Shown: positions 41,656 through 52,233, counted from the stretch's first letter. The stretch: DNA of 64,000 nt from Tsuneonella sediminis (GCF_051912845.1 NZ_JBNCBU010000001.1:558001-622000), one strand, 5' to 3'. The notes: a model not told the origin generated them from the letters alone. Made by a program: numbers and translations.

Positions 41656-42324
41656 TCAACTCAGCGCATAATCGCTCACGAAGGCGTTGGTCTGCCGCTC
41701 CCGCCCGAAGGTGCTTGTGGGTCCGTGGCCGGGGATGAAGGTCACGTCGTTGCCCAGCGGCCAGAGCTTGCCGGTGATCGCGTCGATCAGGTCCTGGTGG
41801 TTGCCCATCGGAAAGTCGGTGCGCCCGATCGAGCCTTGGAACAGGACATCGCCGACGATCGCGAACCGGCTCGGCCGGTGGAAGAACACGACGTGGCCGG
41901 GCGTGTGGCCGGGGCAATGGATCACCTCAAGCGTCAGTTCGCCGACGGTCACGGTGTCGCCATCCTCGAGCCAGCGGTCGGGCTCGAACACCTCGGCGTG
42001 CATCCCGTACTTGCCGCCGTCCTCGTCGAGCCGGCTGATCCAGAACCGGTCGGCCTCGTGCGGCCCCTCGATCCTGAGGCCGAGTTCCTTGGCCAGCATC
42101 CCGGCCTGTCCGCAGTGATCGAGGTGGCCGTGGGTGACGAGGATCTTCTCGAGCGTCACCCCGGCCTTCGCCACCCCCGCCTTGAGCCGGTCGAGGTCGC
42201 CGCCGGGATCGACGAGCGCGCCCATCATCGTCCGGGTGCACCAGATCAGCGAGCAGTTCTGCTGGAGCGGGGTCACGGGGATGATCGCGGCCCGCATGGG
42301 GGGCAAAGGCTTGTCCGGCTGCAT
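41656..42324 (-). CDS. Metallo-beta-lactamase-fold hydrolase, glyoxalase II-like
   Basis: A 222-aa hydrolase of the MBL fold. The dinuclear metal motif is T-H65-x-H67-x-D69-H70 in LVTHGHLDHCGQ, with later ligands in HCPGHTPGHVVF and IPGHGPTSTFGRE. The layout fits the YcbL/glyoxalase II-like thioesterase group that hydrolyses hydroxyacyl-glutathione or similar thioesters. An alternative start nine codons later (MRAAIIPVTPL) is possible. It converges on the YbjN-like gene with a 48-nt gap. Confidence 0.86.
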   Translation of the reverse strand: MQPDKPLPPMRAAIIPVTPLQQNCSLIWCTRTMMGALVDPGGDLDRLKAGVAKAGVTLEKILVTHGHLDHCGQAGMLAKELGLRIEGPHEADRFWISRLDEDGGKYGMHAEVFEPDRWLEDGDTVTVGELTLEVIHCPGHTPGHVVFFHRPSRFAIVGDVLFQGSIGRTDFPMGNHQDLIDAITGKLWPLGNDVTFIPGHGPTSTFGRERQTNAFVSDYALS

Positions 42325-42391
42325 CGCGCCGAGGTGACCCCTAACCGCTCCGATTGCAAGCGCTGGCGGGCCCGGCGGCGCCGCCGTCCCG

Positions 42392-43195
42392 TCAGCGCCC
42401 GAGCCGGATGCCCAGCGTTACCCCGCCTCCGAAATCGGAAGCCCCGTCGGTCAGCCCGCCCGACCCGTAGAATCCCAGCGACAGGTTCTTGCCCACGCCG
42501 GTGTTCAGGCCGCCGACGATCCGCTGGTCGTCCTCGCCCCCTGCAACCTGGCTTTGCGCGATCGCATATCCGAGGTGGGCCGAGGTCGACCCGGCCAGGC
42601 GCAGCGACGCACCGGCCTGGGCCGAGAGCGAGTTCCTGAGGTCGAAACCGTCCGGGTCACCCGTCACCGTGTAGGCGACGCCGGCAAACGGGGTGACGCT
42701 GCCCAGCGGCTTGGCAAGATCCACGCGGACCGAATAGTCGGCCTTGCCGGTTCCCAGCCCCTTGTCCACCGAGGCGGTGGGCACCTTGACCCCCGTGCCG
42801 ATCGTGGCGCTGACACCGCCAAGCGGCAGGTCGTAGGCCGCCGAAAGGTGGAGGTCCCCCATACCCTGGCGCGTGTCGACGGTGTCGGGCCGGGTCGGAT
42901 CGACAAGGATCGGCAATCCCAGCGGCCCCGAAGGCGCGACCACGTTAGCAGGCGCGGTCAGCCGCACCAGCGAGGTCTGTGCGCTGGCCCGCACCCTGCC
43001 CTTTGCGACGACGAGCGACAGCGGAACGCTTTCCTTCTCGATCTCGGTCCCGGTGCCGTAATCGCCGCGTTCGTAATCGAACCCGGTCGAAAACTGGACA
43101 TGCGCGGCGTTGTCCCGGGCCGGTTCGGCCGGGCTCTGTTGTGCTAGGGCTGGCATGGCGGGCAGAGCGACGATGAATGCAGTAACAAGACGCAA
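42392..43195 (-). CDS. Exported protein, probable outer-membrane beta-barrel
   Basis: A 267-aa protein with a clear signal peptide (MRLVTAFIVALPAMPALAQQ). The mature part alternates polar and hydrophobic residues in many short glycine-flanked strands (for example LHLSAAYDLPLGGVSATIGTG and YGSGGLTDGASDFGGG), as in outer-membrane barrels. The last residues are TLGIRLGR and lack the usual terminal aromatic, so the barrel assignment is tentative. I do not recognise the family. It lies between the MBL hydrolase and S24 repressor genes on the same strand, 123 nt after the repressor stop. Confidence 0.7.
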   Translation of the reverse strand: MRLVTAFIVALPAMPALAQQSPAEPARDNAAHVQFSTGFDYERGDYGTGTEIEKESVPLSLVVAKGRVRASAQTSLVRLTAPANVVAPSGPLGLPILVDPTRPDTVDTRQGMGDLHLSAAYDLPLGGVSATIGTGVKVPTASVDKGLGTGKADYSVRVDLAKPLGSVTPFAGVAYTVTGDPDGFDLRNSLSAQAGASLRLAGSTSAHLGYAIAQSQVAGGEDDQRIVGGLNTGVGKNLSLGFYGSGGLTDGASDFGGGVTLGIRLGR

Positions 43196-43318
43196 AATGG
43201 ATCTCCGAAGCGAAGCGTGTTCACCTCTCTAACGGGCGACACCCCGCGATCCATCCATCCTGGCGCGAACTTTGTAGCTACTAGCAGGCGAACGCCTTCC
43301 GGTTGGCCGTTCGCGAAC

Positions 43319-43972
43319 CTAGAGCCGGCCGCTCTTCCAGACCACGCGGCCGACGATCTCGAGCTCGTCGAGCGCCACCTCGAGCGGCGGATAGGCATAA
43401 TTCTGGCTGAGCAGGGTCGCGCGGCCCGGCCCGGCAGGCGCAAGCCGCTTGACCATAAGCGCATCGCCCAGACGGACGACGTGGATGCCGTCGCGCAAGG
43501 TCCGCTGGGCGCGATCGACGAGGATTTCGTCGCCGTCGTGGAGAAGCGGCTCCATCGAATCGCCCTCGACGCGGATCGCGGACAGCTCCGCGCCGCCGAG
43601 GCCCTGCTCGCGCAACCAGCGGCGGCTGAAGCGAAACGAATCGAACGCCCGCTCGTCGGCGGCAAGCGCGCCGGGTCCCGCTGCCGCCCCCAGCGGCAGA
43701 CGGGGAATCTCGATCCACTCACCGCGGGAGTTCGCCGTGGGCAGGGAAATTTCCTCGACGCCGCCCAGCTCCGATTCGGCCACGCCGAAGAACTGCGCGA
43801 GCGTGCGGCGGTCACCCTCCTCCAGCTTGCGCGGTGAACCCTTGCGAATGAACTGCTGCAAGTAGCTGGAATTGCGTCCGATCATCTCCGACAGCCCGGC
43901 AAGACTGACGCCGCGCTGCTGCGCGAGGTCAAGCAAGCGCAATCGGAAGGGATCATCAGGCGGGTTTACCAT
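43319..43972 (-). CDS. cI/LexA-like repressor with S24 peptidase domain
   Basis: A 217-aa regulator with an N-terminal helix-turn-helix (about residues 8-66: LAGLSEMIGRNSSYLQQFIRKG, then LAQFFGV) and a C-terminal S24 domain with serine S139 (VEGDSMEPLLHDGD) and lysine K175 (ALMVKRLAP). A GAAAG linker around 95-100 could be a cleavage region like the A-G bond of LexA, but this is uncertain. Such proteins respond to DNA damage or act as phage-type repressors. AAGGA lies close to the ATG at 43970-43972. The divergent gap to a small HTH gene holds repeated TCCTA/TAGGA sites, so self-regulation is likely. Confidence 0.87.
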   Translation of the reverse strand: MVNPPDDPFRLRLLDLAQQRGVSLAGLSEMIGRNSSYLQQFIRKGSPRKLEEGDRRTLAQFFGVAESELGGVEEISLPTANSRGEWIEIPRLPLGAAAGPGALAADERAFDSFRFSRRWLREQGLGGAELSAIRVEGDSMEPLLHDGDEILVDRAQRTLRDGIHVVRLGDALMVKRLAPAGPGRATLLSQNYAYPPLEVALDELEIVGRVVWKSGRL

Positions 43973-43979
43973 TTTTCCT

Positions 43980-44013
43980 TCCTACTCGTAGGATTTTTCC
44001 TAGACAAGTAGGA
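43980..44013. promoter_or_regulatory. Tandem operator-like inverted repeats TCCTA/TAGGA
   Basis: TCCTA (43980-43984) pairs with TAGGA (43989-43993), and TCCTA (43998-44002) with TAGGA (44009-44013). GTAGGATTT also recurs exactly 20 bp apart (43988-43996 and 44008-44016). The array sits 8 bp before the S24 repressor start and in front of the divergent small gene, where a cI-like repressor would bind. Confidence 0.5.
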
Positions 44014-44095
44014 TTTCGCATGGTCCCCATAGCCTCGATCGCACCACCCGAGTCCCTTGCCTGGGGGCCGAGTCGCAGAGGCAGAAGAAGGTCAC

Positions 44096-44284
44096 ATGCT
44101 GATCCGAACAATCGAGAAATTCCTGAAGGAGCACGAAATGCCCGCCACCAAGTTCGGCCGCCTGGCGGCCAACGACCCGCGCTTCGTGCTCGATCTGAGG
44201 ATGGGCCGTGAGCCTCGTCGCGCCCTGTCCTCGCGCGTGGAACATTTCATGAACACTTACCGGGAGGTGGCGCGTGCCAACTGA
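44096..44284 (+). CDS. Small basic protein, possible Cro-like helix-turn-helix
   Basis: A 62-aa basic protein, MLIRTIEKFLKEHEMPATKF onward. The stretch ATKFGRLAANDPRFVLDLRMGREPR (residues 17-41) has the spacing of a phage-repressor-type helix-turn-helix. RVEHFMNTYRE follows as a last helix. I recall similar short proteins in sphingomonads but no named family. The ATG has GAAGAAGG close by. It faces the S24 repressor gene across the TCCTA/TAGGA array and overlaps the next gene by 11 nt. The Cro-like role is an inference. Confidence 0.65.
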   Translation: MLIRTIEKFLKEHEMPATKFGRLAANDPRFVLDLRMGREPRRALSSRVEHFMNTYREVARAN

Positions 44285-44621
44285 TTGTGCATCGCCGCTG
44301 CGCGCGCCCCTCGGCACCGCCGGACGCCTTCGCGAAGCCCTCTGCGCGCTCGCGGGCGGTCAGGCCACCGTCGTCCGCCAGACCGAGCGCCCGTGGGCCA
44401 GCATCACCTTCGAAGGTGCTCGGCACGGCTTCGAGCTGACATTCGACGGGATCGAAGCGGTTGGCGCGGGAGAGAGGTTCGTCGAGGCTCTCCCCGATCA
44501 CGAATTCGCGATCCCCGGCCAACTCGTGGCGGAGGCCGCGATCGTCGCGGTCGATCACCGGCTTTTGCCCGGCCCCCGCATGACGGTGAGCTGCGAACTG
44601 CTGCTGCTCCGGGATGTTTGA
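44274..44621 (+). CDS. Conserved unknown protein next to the small HTH gene
   Basis: A 115-aa soluble protein starting at GTG 44274, 11 nt inside the end of the preceding gene, so the two are likely coupled. It has an alternating strand pattern (PWASITFEGARHGFELTFDG, AVGAGERFVEALPDHEFAIPGQLVAEAAI) and no catalytic motif I recognise. It ends 66 nt before the convergent aldehyde dehydrogenase gene. No function can be assigned; the coupling to a putative DNA-binding gene is the only contextual clue. Confidence 0.62.
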   Translation: MPTDCASPLRAPLGTAGRLREALCALAGGQATVVRQTERPWASITFEGARHGFELTFDGIEAVGAGERFVEALPDHEFAIPGQLVAEAAIVAVDHRLLPGPRMTVSCELLLLRDV

Positions 44622-44686
44622 GCGGTGCCAATTGTTTTGCGACAGGACAGTGTGACAGGTGTGACAGGCGGGCCGGACGGCACCGT

Positions 44687-46123
44687 TCAAAGGCGCCGGA
44701 TAACGAGGTTCCGGATTTCGCTCATGTCCTCCATCGCGAACCGGATGCCTTCGCGGCCCAGGCCCGAATCCTTGACCCCGCCATAGGGCATGTTGTCGAC
44801 CCGGTAGCTCGGCACGTCGTTCACCACGACGCCACCCACGTCGAGCCGGTCCCATGCCTCGAGAACCTGATGGAGGTCGCGGGTGAACATTCCGGCCTGG
44901 AGTCCGAACTTGCTGTCGTTGACGACTTCGAGCGCCTCGTCCCAGTCGGTGAACCTCGCGAGGTTCGCAAGCGGGCCAAACGCCTCCTCGCGGTTGGCCT
45001 TGCACTCCTCGGGCACACCCTCGAGCAGTGTCGCCTCGAGCATCGCGCCCTTGCGCTCGCCTCCGCACAGGAGCCGTGCCCCGGCCTCCACTGCCTCGTC
45101 GATCCAGCCCTTGAGCCGCGTTGCTTCCTTCTCGGAGATCATCGGCCCGATGAATGTGTCGCGGTCCTTGGGATCGCCTGCGACGAGCGTCCTGGTTTTC
45201 TCGACGAGCATGTCCCTGAACCGATCATAGACCTCGGCGTGGATCAGGATGCGCTGGACGCCAATGCAGCTCTGTCCGCTTTGGTAGAACGCCCCGAACA
45301 CGATCCGCTCGAGCGCGTGGTCGAGGTCGGCGTCCTTGTCGACGATCACCGCTGCGTTGCCGCCGAGTTCGAGGACGACCTTCTTCTTGCCGGCTTTCGC
45401 CTTGAGGTCCCATCCCACCCCCGGCGAACCGGTGAAGCTGAGCAGCTTCAAGCGCTCGTCGGTCGTGAACAGGTCGGCTCCATCGCGGCTCGCGGGAAGG
45501 ATGCTGAAAGCCCCCTCGGGCAGCACATCGCATTCGGCCAGGACTTCCCCCATGATGATCGCGCCCAGCGGGGTCATGCTGGCAGGCTTCATCACGAACG
45601 GGCAGCCCATCGCGATCGCGGGGGCGATCTTGTGCGCGGCGAGGTTGAGCGGAAAGTTGAACGGCGAGATGAAGCTGCACGGGCCGATCGGCACCCGCTT
45701 CCAGATGCCCATGTAGCCCTTCGCGCGGGGCGATATGTCGAGCGGTTGCACCTCGCCGTAGATGCGGGTCGCCTCCTCGGCGGCGATGCGGAAGGTGTCG
45801 ATCAGCCGGGTGACCTCACCCTCGGCGTCCTTGATCGGCTTGCCTGCCTCGACGCACAGCGCATAGGCAAGCTCGTCGAACCGCTCCTGGAACCGGTCGA
45901 CGCAGTGCTGGAGGACGCCCTGCTTTTCGAAGCTCGCCAGCCGCGCCATCGGCTCGGCCGCGCGGACCGCGCCCGCGATCGCCTCGTCGATGATGTCCGG
46001 CGTCGCGAGCGCGGTTCGGAAGGCAAGCTTGCCGGTGTACTTGTCGGTCACCTCGAGGTCGGCGTTCGGCTGCGCCGCCTTGTTGTTGAGGTAGAGCGGG
46101 TACGTGTCCTTGAGCTTGGTCAT
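44687..46123 (-). CDS. Aldehyde dehydrogenase family protein
   Basis: A 478-aa NAD(P)-dependent aldehyde dehydrogenase. Catalytic residues are N156 (SPFNFPLN), E252 (LELGGNA) and C286 (QSGQSCIGVQ). The overall pattern is closest to the GapN/lactaldehyde/phosphonoacetaldehyde dehydrogenase branch; the substrate cannot be read from sequence. GGAGGA precedes the ATG. It lies 21 nt after the acetolactate-synthase-like gene, so the two enzymes are almost certainly made from one mRNA and may act in sequence: a TPP enzyme making or using an aldehyde unit and this enzyme oxidising it. Confidence 0.9.
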   Translation of the reverse strand: MTKLKDTYPLYLNNKAAQPNADLEVTDKYTGKLAFRTALATPDIIDEAIAGAVRAAEPMARLASFEKQGVLQHCVDRFQERFDELAYALCVEAGKPIKDAEGEVTRLIDTFRIAAEEATRIYGEVQPLDISPRAKGYMGIWKRVPIGPCSFISPFNFPLNLAAHKIAPAIAMGCPFVMKPASMTPLGAIIMGEVLAECDVLPEGAFSILPASRDGADLFTTDERLKLLSFTGSPGVGWDLKAKAGKKKVVLELGGNAAVIVDKDADLDHALERIVFGAFYQSGQSCIGVQRILIHAEVYDRFRDMLVEKTRTLVAGDPKDRDTFIGPMISEKEATRLKGWIDEAVEAGARLLCGGERKGAMLEATLLEGVPEECKANREEAFGPLANLARFTDWDEALEVVNDSKFGLQAGMFTRDLHQVLEAWDRLDVGGVVVNDVPSYRVDNMPYGGVKDSGLGREGIRFAMEDMSEIRNLVIRRL

Positions 46124-46144
46124 GAATCCTCCTGTCGGATCAAT

Positions 46145-47806
<1,662 letters not shown>

Positions 47807-47872
47807 TCCGCCAACCCCCCTCTGGCCCGGAAAAGAGGCAGCGTATCAAGTCGGAGAGGCGGAGTCTTGTAA

Positions 47873-48811
47873 CTAATACCCTTTTACGGGGTCGAAGATC
47901 GGTTCGAGCGGATCACCCCCCGCGTATCTTCGGCAATTTTCGACAAACCGCTCTGCCGAGCGCAGGAACATCTTCGACTGCGCGCGGCCCGACAGGTGCA
48001 TGGTGACCTGCGCGTTGTCGAGGCTCCACAACCGATGGTCCGGAGGCAACGGTTCGGGTGTCGTCACGTCGAGCAGGGCGCCGCCGATCGCCTTCGCATC
48101 GAGTGCGGCGACGAGCGCATTCTGGTCGACTACCGCGCCGCGCGCGATGTTCACCAGCACCGCGCTGTCCTTCATCGCCGCGAGTTCGGCGGCGCCGATC
48201 ATCGCGTCGGTCTCGGCCGTCGCCGGCACCGCGAGGATGACCCAGTCGAATTCACCAAGGCGGCGGCGCCATTCGTCGGGGCCCAGCGCGCCCGCCGCGG
48301 GCGAGCGGCGCACCGGTACGACCTCGACGTCGAACGCCTCGAGCCGGGTCTTCACGAGGCTGCCGATGGCGCCCATGCCAAGTAGCAGAGCGCGGCTCCC
48401 GGCGAGTTCCATCTTGCCGGGCGAATCGGACAGCCACTCGTGCCTGTCCTGCGCGCGCACGACCTCGCGGTACCCCTTGGCGTGGACCAGCATGAGCATC
48501 ACGACGTATTCGGCGATCGTCAGCGCGTTGATCCCGGCACCGTTGGTGATCGTGACCTCGCGCTCGATCAGCACCTCCAGCGGGAGAAAATCGAGGCCCG
48601 CGTAGATCGAGTTGAGCCACTTCAGCCTGCGAGCCGCGCGCACCGCCTCGATCATCGGTTCCTTCCGGTCGAGGTCGAACCAGCCGATTTCGGCCTCGGG
48701 CGCGAGAGCGAGCAGTTCGTCGACCGAAGTGTACCAGCGCGGCTCGATCCCGGGCGGGAGGCGGGATTCAACGAGCGGGCGCACGAGGCCCGAGAGCACC
48801 GCAACGGTCAT
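47873..48811 (-). CDS. D-2-hydroxyacid dehydrogenase family protein
   Basis: A 312-aa NAD(P)-linked dehydrogenase of the D-isomer-specific 2-hydroxyacid family, interconverting 2-hydroxy and 2-oxo acids. The nucleotide-binding motif is LLGMGAIG (about residue 145). The catalytic triad candidates are R in VNIARGAVVD, E in TTPEPLPPDH and H in VTMHLSGRA. The start at 48811 (MTVAVLSG) overlaps the cysS stop by 4 nt (ATGA); the ATG at 48826 is less likely. It follows cysS in one transcription unit and precedes the TPP-enzyme gene. Confidence 0.88.
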   Translation of the reverse strand: MTVAVLSGLVRPLVESRLPPGIEPRWYTSVDELLALAPEAEIGWFDLDRKEPMIEAVRAARRLKWLNSIYAGLDFLPLEVLIEREVTITNGAGINALTIAEYVVMLMLVHAKGYREVVRAQDRHEWLSDSPGKMELAGSRALLLGMGAIGSLVKTRLEAFDVEVVPVRRSPAAGALGPDEWRRRLGEFDWVILAVPATAETDAMIGAAELAAMKDSAVLVNIARGAVVDQNALVAALDAKAIGGALLDVTTPEPLPPDHRLWSLDNAQVTMHLSGRAQSKMFLRSAERFVENCRRYAGGDPLEPIFDPVKGY

Positions 48812-50238
48812 AGCTTCCAGTCCCATCCCAGCGGGTCGCCGTCCATCACCTCGACACCCCGTGCGGCAAGCTCGTCGCGGATGGAATCGGATGCGGCGAA
48901 GTCCCTGTCGGCCCGCGCCTTCTTCCGCCGGGCGAGCGCTTCTTCGACCTCGGCCTCGGTAATGACGGCATTCGCCGGGCGCAGCCGCAGCTCCTCGCGC
49001 GTGAGGTCAAGGAGACGCAGGCCGAGCACGGCGTCCATGGCCTCGACCGCTGCGCGCTTTGCCGCCGGATCGACCTTTTTCATCGCCAGCGCCTCGTCCA
49101 GCGCGGTCAGCGCGACCGCGGTATTGAGGTCGTCGGACACGGCATCGTCGAACTTCGCAACCACCGGTGCGAGTTTGGGGTGATCGGTACCTGTCTCGAC
49201 GTCTCTCAGCGGCGCGGCGGCCATGATCAGGCGCTTGAGCCGGACGAGTGCGGCTCCCAGTCCTTCCCACGTGAATTCCAGTTCGCTGCGATAGTGCGCC
49301 TGGAGGCACATCAACCGGTAGGCGAGCGGGTGATACCCGCGGTCTACCAGCGCCTGCAGGGTCAGGAAGTCGCCGGTCGACTTGCTCATCTTGCCCCGCC
49401 GATCGACGAGGAAGTTGTTGTGCATCCACAGCCGCGCCCCGGTATCAGGGCCGCAGGCATGCGCCTGGTTCTGGGCAATCTCGTTCGGGTGGTGGATCTC
49501 GCGGTGGTCGATGCCGCCGGTATGGATGTCGAACGGATGGCCGAGCAGTTCGGCGCTCATCACCGAACACTCGATGTGCCAGCCCGGCGCGCCGCGGCCC
49601 CACGGGCTGTCCCACTCCATCTGCCGGCTCTCTCCCGGCGGCGTAGTGCGCCAGAGCGCGAAATCCGGCGCGTGGCGCTTGCCCTCGACGCTCTCGATCC
49701 GGCCTTCGCCCTCAAGCCCGTCCGTTCCGGTGGAGGCCCGCGCGAGCCGGCCGTAGTCGGGCACCGTAGACACATCGAAATAGAGCCCGCTGTCGAGTCG
49801 GTAGGCGTGCTTCGCCTCGATCTCGGCATTCCACGCGATCATCGCATCAACGTAGTCGGTCGCGCGCGGGTGGTGCGCGGGCTTCCTGACGTTGAGCCGG
49901 GAAAGGTCCGCCTCGAACACCTCCTGGTAGTGCCGGGCGATGTCCCAAGCCGACTTGCCCTCGGCCCTGGCGGCCTTTTCCATCTTGTCGTCGCCGGCGT
50001 CGGCGTCGCTGGTCAGGTGGCCCACGTCGGTGATGTTGATTACGTGCGTAAGCCGATAGCCCTTGAAGCTCAGCACCCGCCCCAGCGTATCGGCGAAGAC
50101 GTAGGCGCGCATGTTGCCGACGTGCTGGTAGTTGTAGACCGTCGGCCCGCACGAATAGACCCGCGCCTCGCCGGGGTGGATCGGTTCGAACGTCTCGAGG
50201 CTGCGGGTCAGCGAGTTGAAGAGGCGAAGCTGGGCCAT
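48808..50238 (-). CDS. cysS: Cysteine--tRNA ligase
   Basis: Charges tRNA-Cys. It has the zinc-binding C30 (VYSCGPTVYN), the HIGH-type motif H39-V-G-N42, and the KMSKS loop in GKMSKSTGDFLTL. Length is 476 aa, normal for the bacterial enzyme. It overlaps the following dehydrogenase gene by 4 nt. Upstream on the same strand, 31 nt away, is a nitroreductase gene. Confidence 0.95.
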   Translation of the reverse strand: MAQLRLFNSLTRSLETFEPIHPGEARVYSCGPTVYNYQHVGNMRAYVFADTLGRVLSFKGYRLTHVINITDVGHLTSDADAGDDKMEKAARAEGKSAWDIARHYQEVFEADLSRLNVRKPAHHPRATDYVDAMIAWNAEIEAKHAYRLDSGLYFDVSTVPDYGRLARASTGTDGLEGEGRIESVEGKRHAPDFALWRTTPPGESRQMEWDSPWGRGAPGWHIECSVMSAELLGHPFDIHTGGIDHREIHHPNEIAQNQAHACGPDTGARLWMHNNFLVDRRGKMSKSTGDFLTLQALVDRGYHPLAYRLMCLQAHYRSELEFTWEGLGAALVRLKRLIMAAAPLRDVETGTDHPKLAPVVAKFDDAVSDDLNTAVALTALDEALAMKKVDPAAKRAAVEAMDAVLGLRLLDLTREELRLRPANAVITEAEVEEALARRKKARADRDFAASDSIRDELAARGVEVMDGDPLGWDWKL

Positions 50239-50269
50239 GGCGCGCGGGTTAGCGGCGCGCGGCCAAGCG

Positions 50270-50947
50270 TCAATCCCAACCTTCCCACCGGATCGCCTCG
50301 TCTATGGGCGCACGGGGGACGGCAAAGGCGTTGACCGGGTCTTCCCGGTCCCCCCAGCCGATCGCCATGCCGCAGAAGAATATGTGGTCTTCGGGGATAT
50401 CGATGACCTCGCGGATCTGCGGCGAATAGACTGCCCAAGCCTCCTGGAAGCAGCTGTCGAGGCCTTCCTCGCGCAGCAGGAGAGCGATCGTCTGGAGCCA
50501 CATGCCGATGTCCGACCATTGCGGCGGACCCATGTACTTCGGCGTGTGGACCAGCATCAGCACCGGCGCGCCGAACGCCTGGAAGTTGCGCGCGAACCAC
50601 ATCAGCCGCGCCATCTTGTCCTCGCGCGGAATGCCGAGCGCGGCATAGAGCGCTTCTCCGACGCCGAAACGGCGGTCCTCGTACGCGCCGTCAAGCCCGG
50701 GCGGATAGACGTGGTATTCGGGCGCGAAGGCCGCCCGCCCCTTGGGCACGTCTTCCGCCACCCGCGCAATCAGCCGCTCGAGCGGTTTTCCCGTAAGCAC
50801 GATCCCGTGCCACGGCTGGGTGTTGCCGCCCGAAGGCGCGCGCCGGGCCTTTTCAAGGATGCGTTCGATAATGCCTCGCTCGACCGGCTTGTTGAGAAAC
50901 GCCCTGATCGAGCGGCGGCTGGCTACGGCTTCGGATACGGTCGACAT
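50270..50947 (-). CDS. Nitroreductase family protein
   Basis: A 225-aa FMN-dependent oxidoreductase of the nitroreductase superfamily. Features are VASRRSIRAFLNKPVERGIIE at the start and ARRAPSGGNTQPWHGIVLTG (about residues 34-53), the typical FMN-binding segment. Near the C terminus is FCGMAIGWGDREDPVN. It may reduce nitro compounds, quinones or flavins; the natural substrate is unknown. It lies 31 nt before cysS on the same strand, so it may be the first gene of the cysS unit. DUF2846 is next upstream by 58 nt. Confidence 0.88.
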   Translation of the reverse strand: MSTVSEAVASRRSIRAFLNKPVERGIIERILEKARRAPSGGNTQPWHGIVLTGKPLERLIARVAEDVPKGRAAFAPEYHVYPPGLDGAYEDRRFGVGEALYAALGIPREDKMARLMWFARNFQAFGAPVLMLVHTPKYMGPPQWSDIGMWLQTIALLLREEGLDSCFQEAWAVYSPQIREVIDIPEDHIFFCGMAIGWGDREDPVNAFAVPRAPIDEAIRWEGWD

Positions 50948-51005
50948 CGCGCCATGGCTAGCGTGCCGAAGCGGAAGTGCAACCGCCCCGGCTCGCCCCG
51001 CGTTG

Positions 51006-51488
51006 CTATTCGCCCGCCGCGGCGTCCATCTCCTCCGCTCGCAGCGCGCCCGGCGCAGGCCCCATGTCGTCGGCGTCGACGAGCTTGAAGTTGCCCTTGC
51101 GGAATTCCGCCTCGTCGGCGGGCGCCAGGTCAGGGCGACCGGCCATGATGCCCATCTTGATCTTGCACTTGGCGAACTTCGTCTCGCCTTCCTCGACCTC
51201 GAGCGCCAGCGTATCCTTGGCCTCGCTCTTCACGGTGTATTCGTGGCGGCCGGGCGTGGTGCGCAGCACGAAATAGCGGCCCGCGCCAAGCGAGCTGATC
51301 TTCACGCCGTTCTCGTTGACCGAGCATCCCATCGCGAAACCCATTCCGCCGGGGCGGAAGAAGACGATCTGGCCGGTTCCCGCGGCCGGAGCGGGGATCG
51401 CGATCGGCGCGGCGGCCTCCTTGGCAATCGCCGGTGCCGAAAGACTGGCAACGACCATCGCGGCGGCCAGGGTAAGTGCGAACTTCAT
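51006..51488 (-). CDS. Exported DUF2846-like protein
   Basis: A 160-aa protein with a signal peptide (MKFALTLAAAMVVASLSAPAIA) and a DUF2846-like body: GQIVFFRPGGMGFAMGCSV, GVKISSLGAGRYFVLRTTPGRHEYTVKS. Such domains resemble PEGA/carboxypeptidase-regulatory-like beta sandwiches found in envelope proteins. The tail is acidic and low in complexity. A strong GGAAGGA precedes the ATG. It overlaps the upstream secreted-protein gene by 4 nt, so both are likely made together. The biochemical role is unknown. Confidence 0.75.
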   Translation of the reverse strand: MKFALTLAAAMVVASLSAPAIAKEAAAPIAIPAPAAGTGQIVFFRPGGMGFAMGCSVNENGVKISSLGAGRYFVLRTTPGRHEYTVKSEAKDTLALEVEEGETKFAKCKIKMGIMAGRPDLAPADEAEFRKGNFKLVDADDMGPAPGALRAEEMDAAAGE

Positions 51489-52159
51489 TCTGATTGTCCT
51501 TCCAAGTTATCCGTGACCGTCCCGACGGTCGCAGAGCTTTCCCCCTCGCTCGCCGCGGCCGGCATTGCGGATGCGGCGGGGACGAAGTCTTCTGCGAGCT
51601 TCGCGACCAGCCGCGTGCCCGGTGGCAGCTCGATCTCGCTGCCCTTTATGAAGAAGCCGACCCAGGCGACCGGCAGTGGACTTGCTGCGGAGGCGGCGGC
51701 GAAATTGCTTACCCCGTTGATGCGGCTTTTTCCCTCGGCGTCGACGACCGTGCTGCGGAGGCGGACCTTGCGGTCGCCGAGATCGAGGAAGCGGGCAGCC
51801 ACGACCAGCTCGCCGGCTGCGCCCATCCCGCCGGCCTTCTTCGCGTGGACGATCTCGCCCGTTCCCGGAGTGCCGGCAGGGATCACCTCGACGCCGCCCG
51901 CCATCACCGGCTCGGCGAGGACGAAGCGGAACGTTTCGAGCGACTTGCTGGTCTTGCTGCCGACCGGATCGACTAGCTCGAGCGCGACAGGGGTCATCCT
52001 TGCAGCGGCCACAGCCACCGGTTCCTGCGCCGCCGTTGCCGGGTCGGGCATGATGGCCTCGCCAATCGCCACGTCCGCAGCAGCATCCTGCGCCGCGCAT
52101 GGCGACGCCAGGCACGCTACCAGCCACGCGCTCCGCGCGCACAACCCCCGCAATGTCAT
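51485..52159 (-). CDS. Exported protein of unknown function, coupled to the DUF2846 gene
   Basis: A 224-aa protein with a signal peptide (GLCARSAWLVACLASPCAAQ, to about residue 24). The mature part is alanine- and valine-rich and strand-forming: VALELVDPVGSKTSK, VIPAGTPGTGEIVHAKKAG, IELPPGTRLVAKL. It has no recognised domain. It overlaps the DUF2846 gene by 4 nt. An envelope or periplasmic role is all that is supported. It lies 74 nt after cobT on the same strand. Confidence 0.68.
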   Translation of the reverse strand: MTLRGLCARSAWLVACLASPCAAQDAAADVAIGEAIMPDPATAAQEPVAVAAARMTPVALELVDPVGSKTSKSLETFRFVLAEPVMAGGVEVIPAGTPGTGEIVHAKKAGGMGAAGELVVAARFLDLGDRKVRLRSTVVDAEGKSRINGVSNFAAASAASPLPVAWVGFFIKGSEIELPPGTRLVAKLAEDFVPAASAMPAAASEGESSATVGTVTDNLEGQSE

Positions 52160-52233
52160 GAAGTTAGACCCCTGATTCCCCTGGAAAGCGATTTATCGCG
52201 AACCGGCGGGCGTGCAAGCGGAACTTGCGGGGA

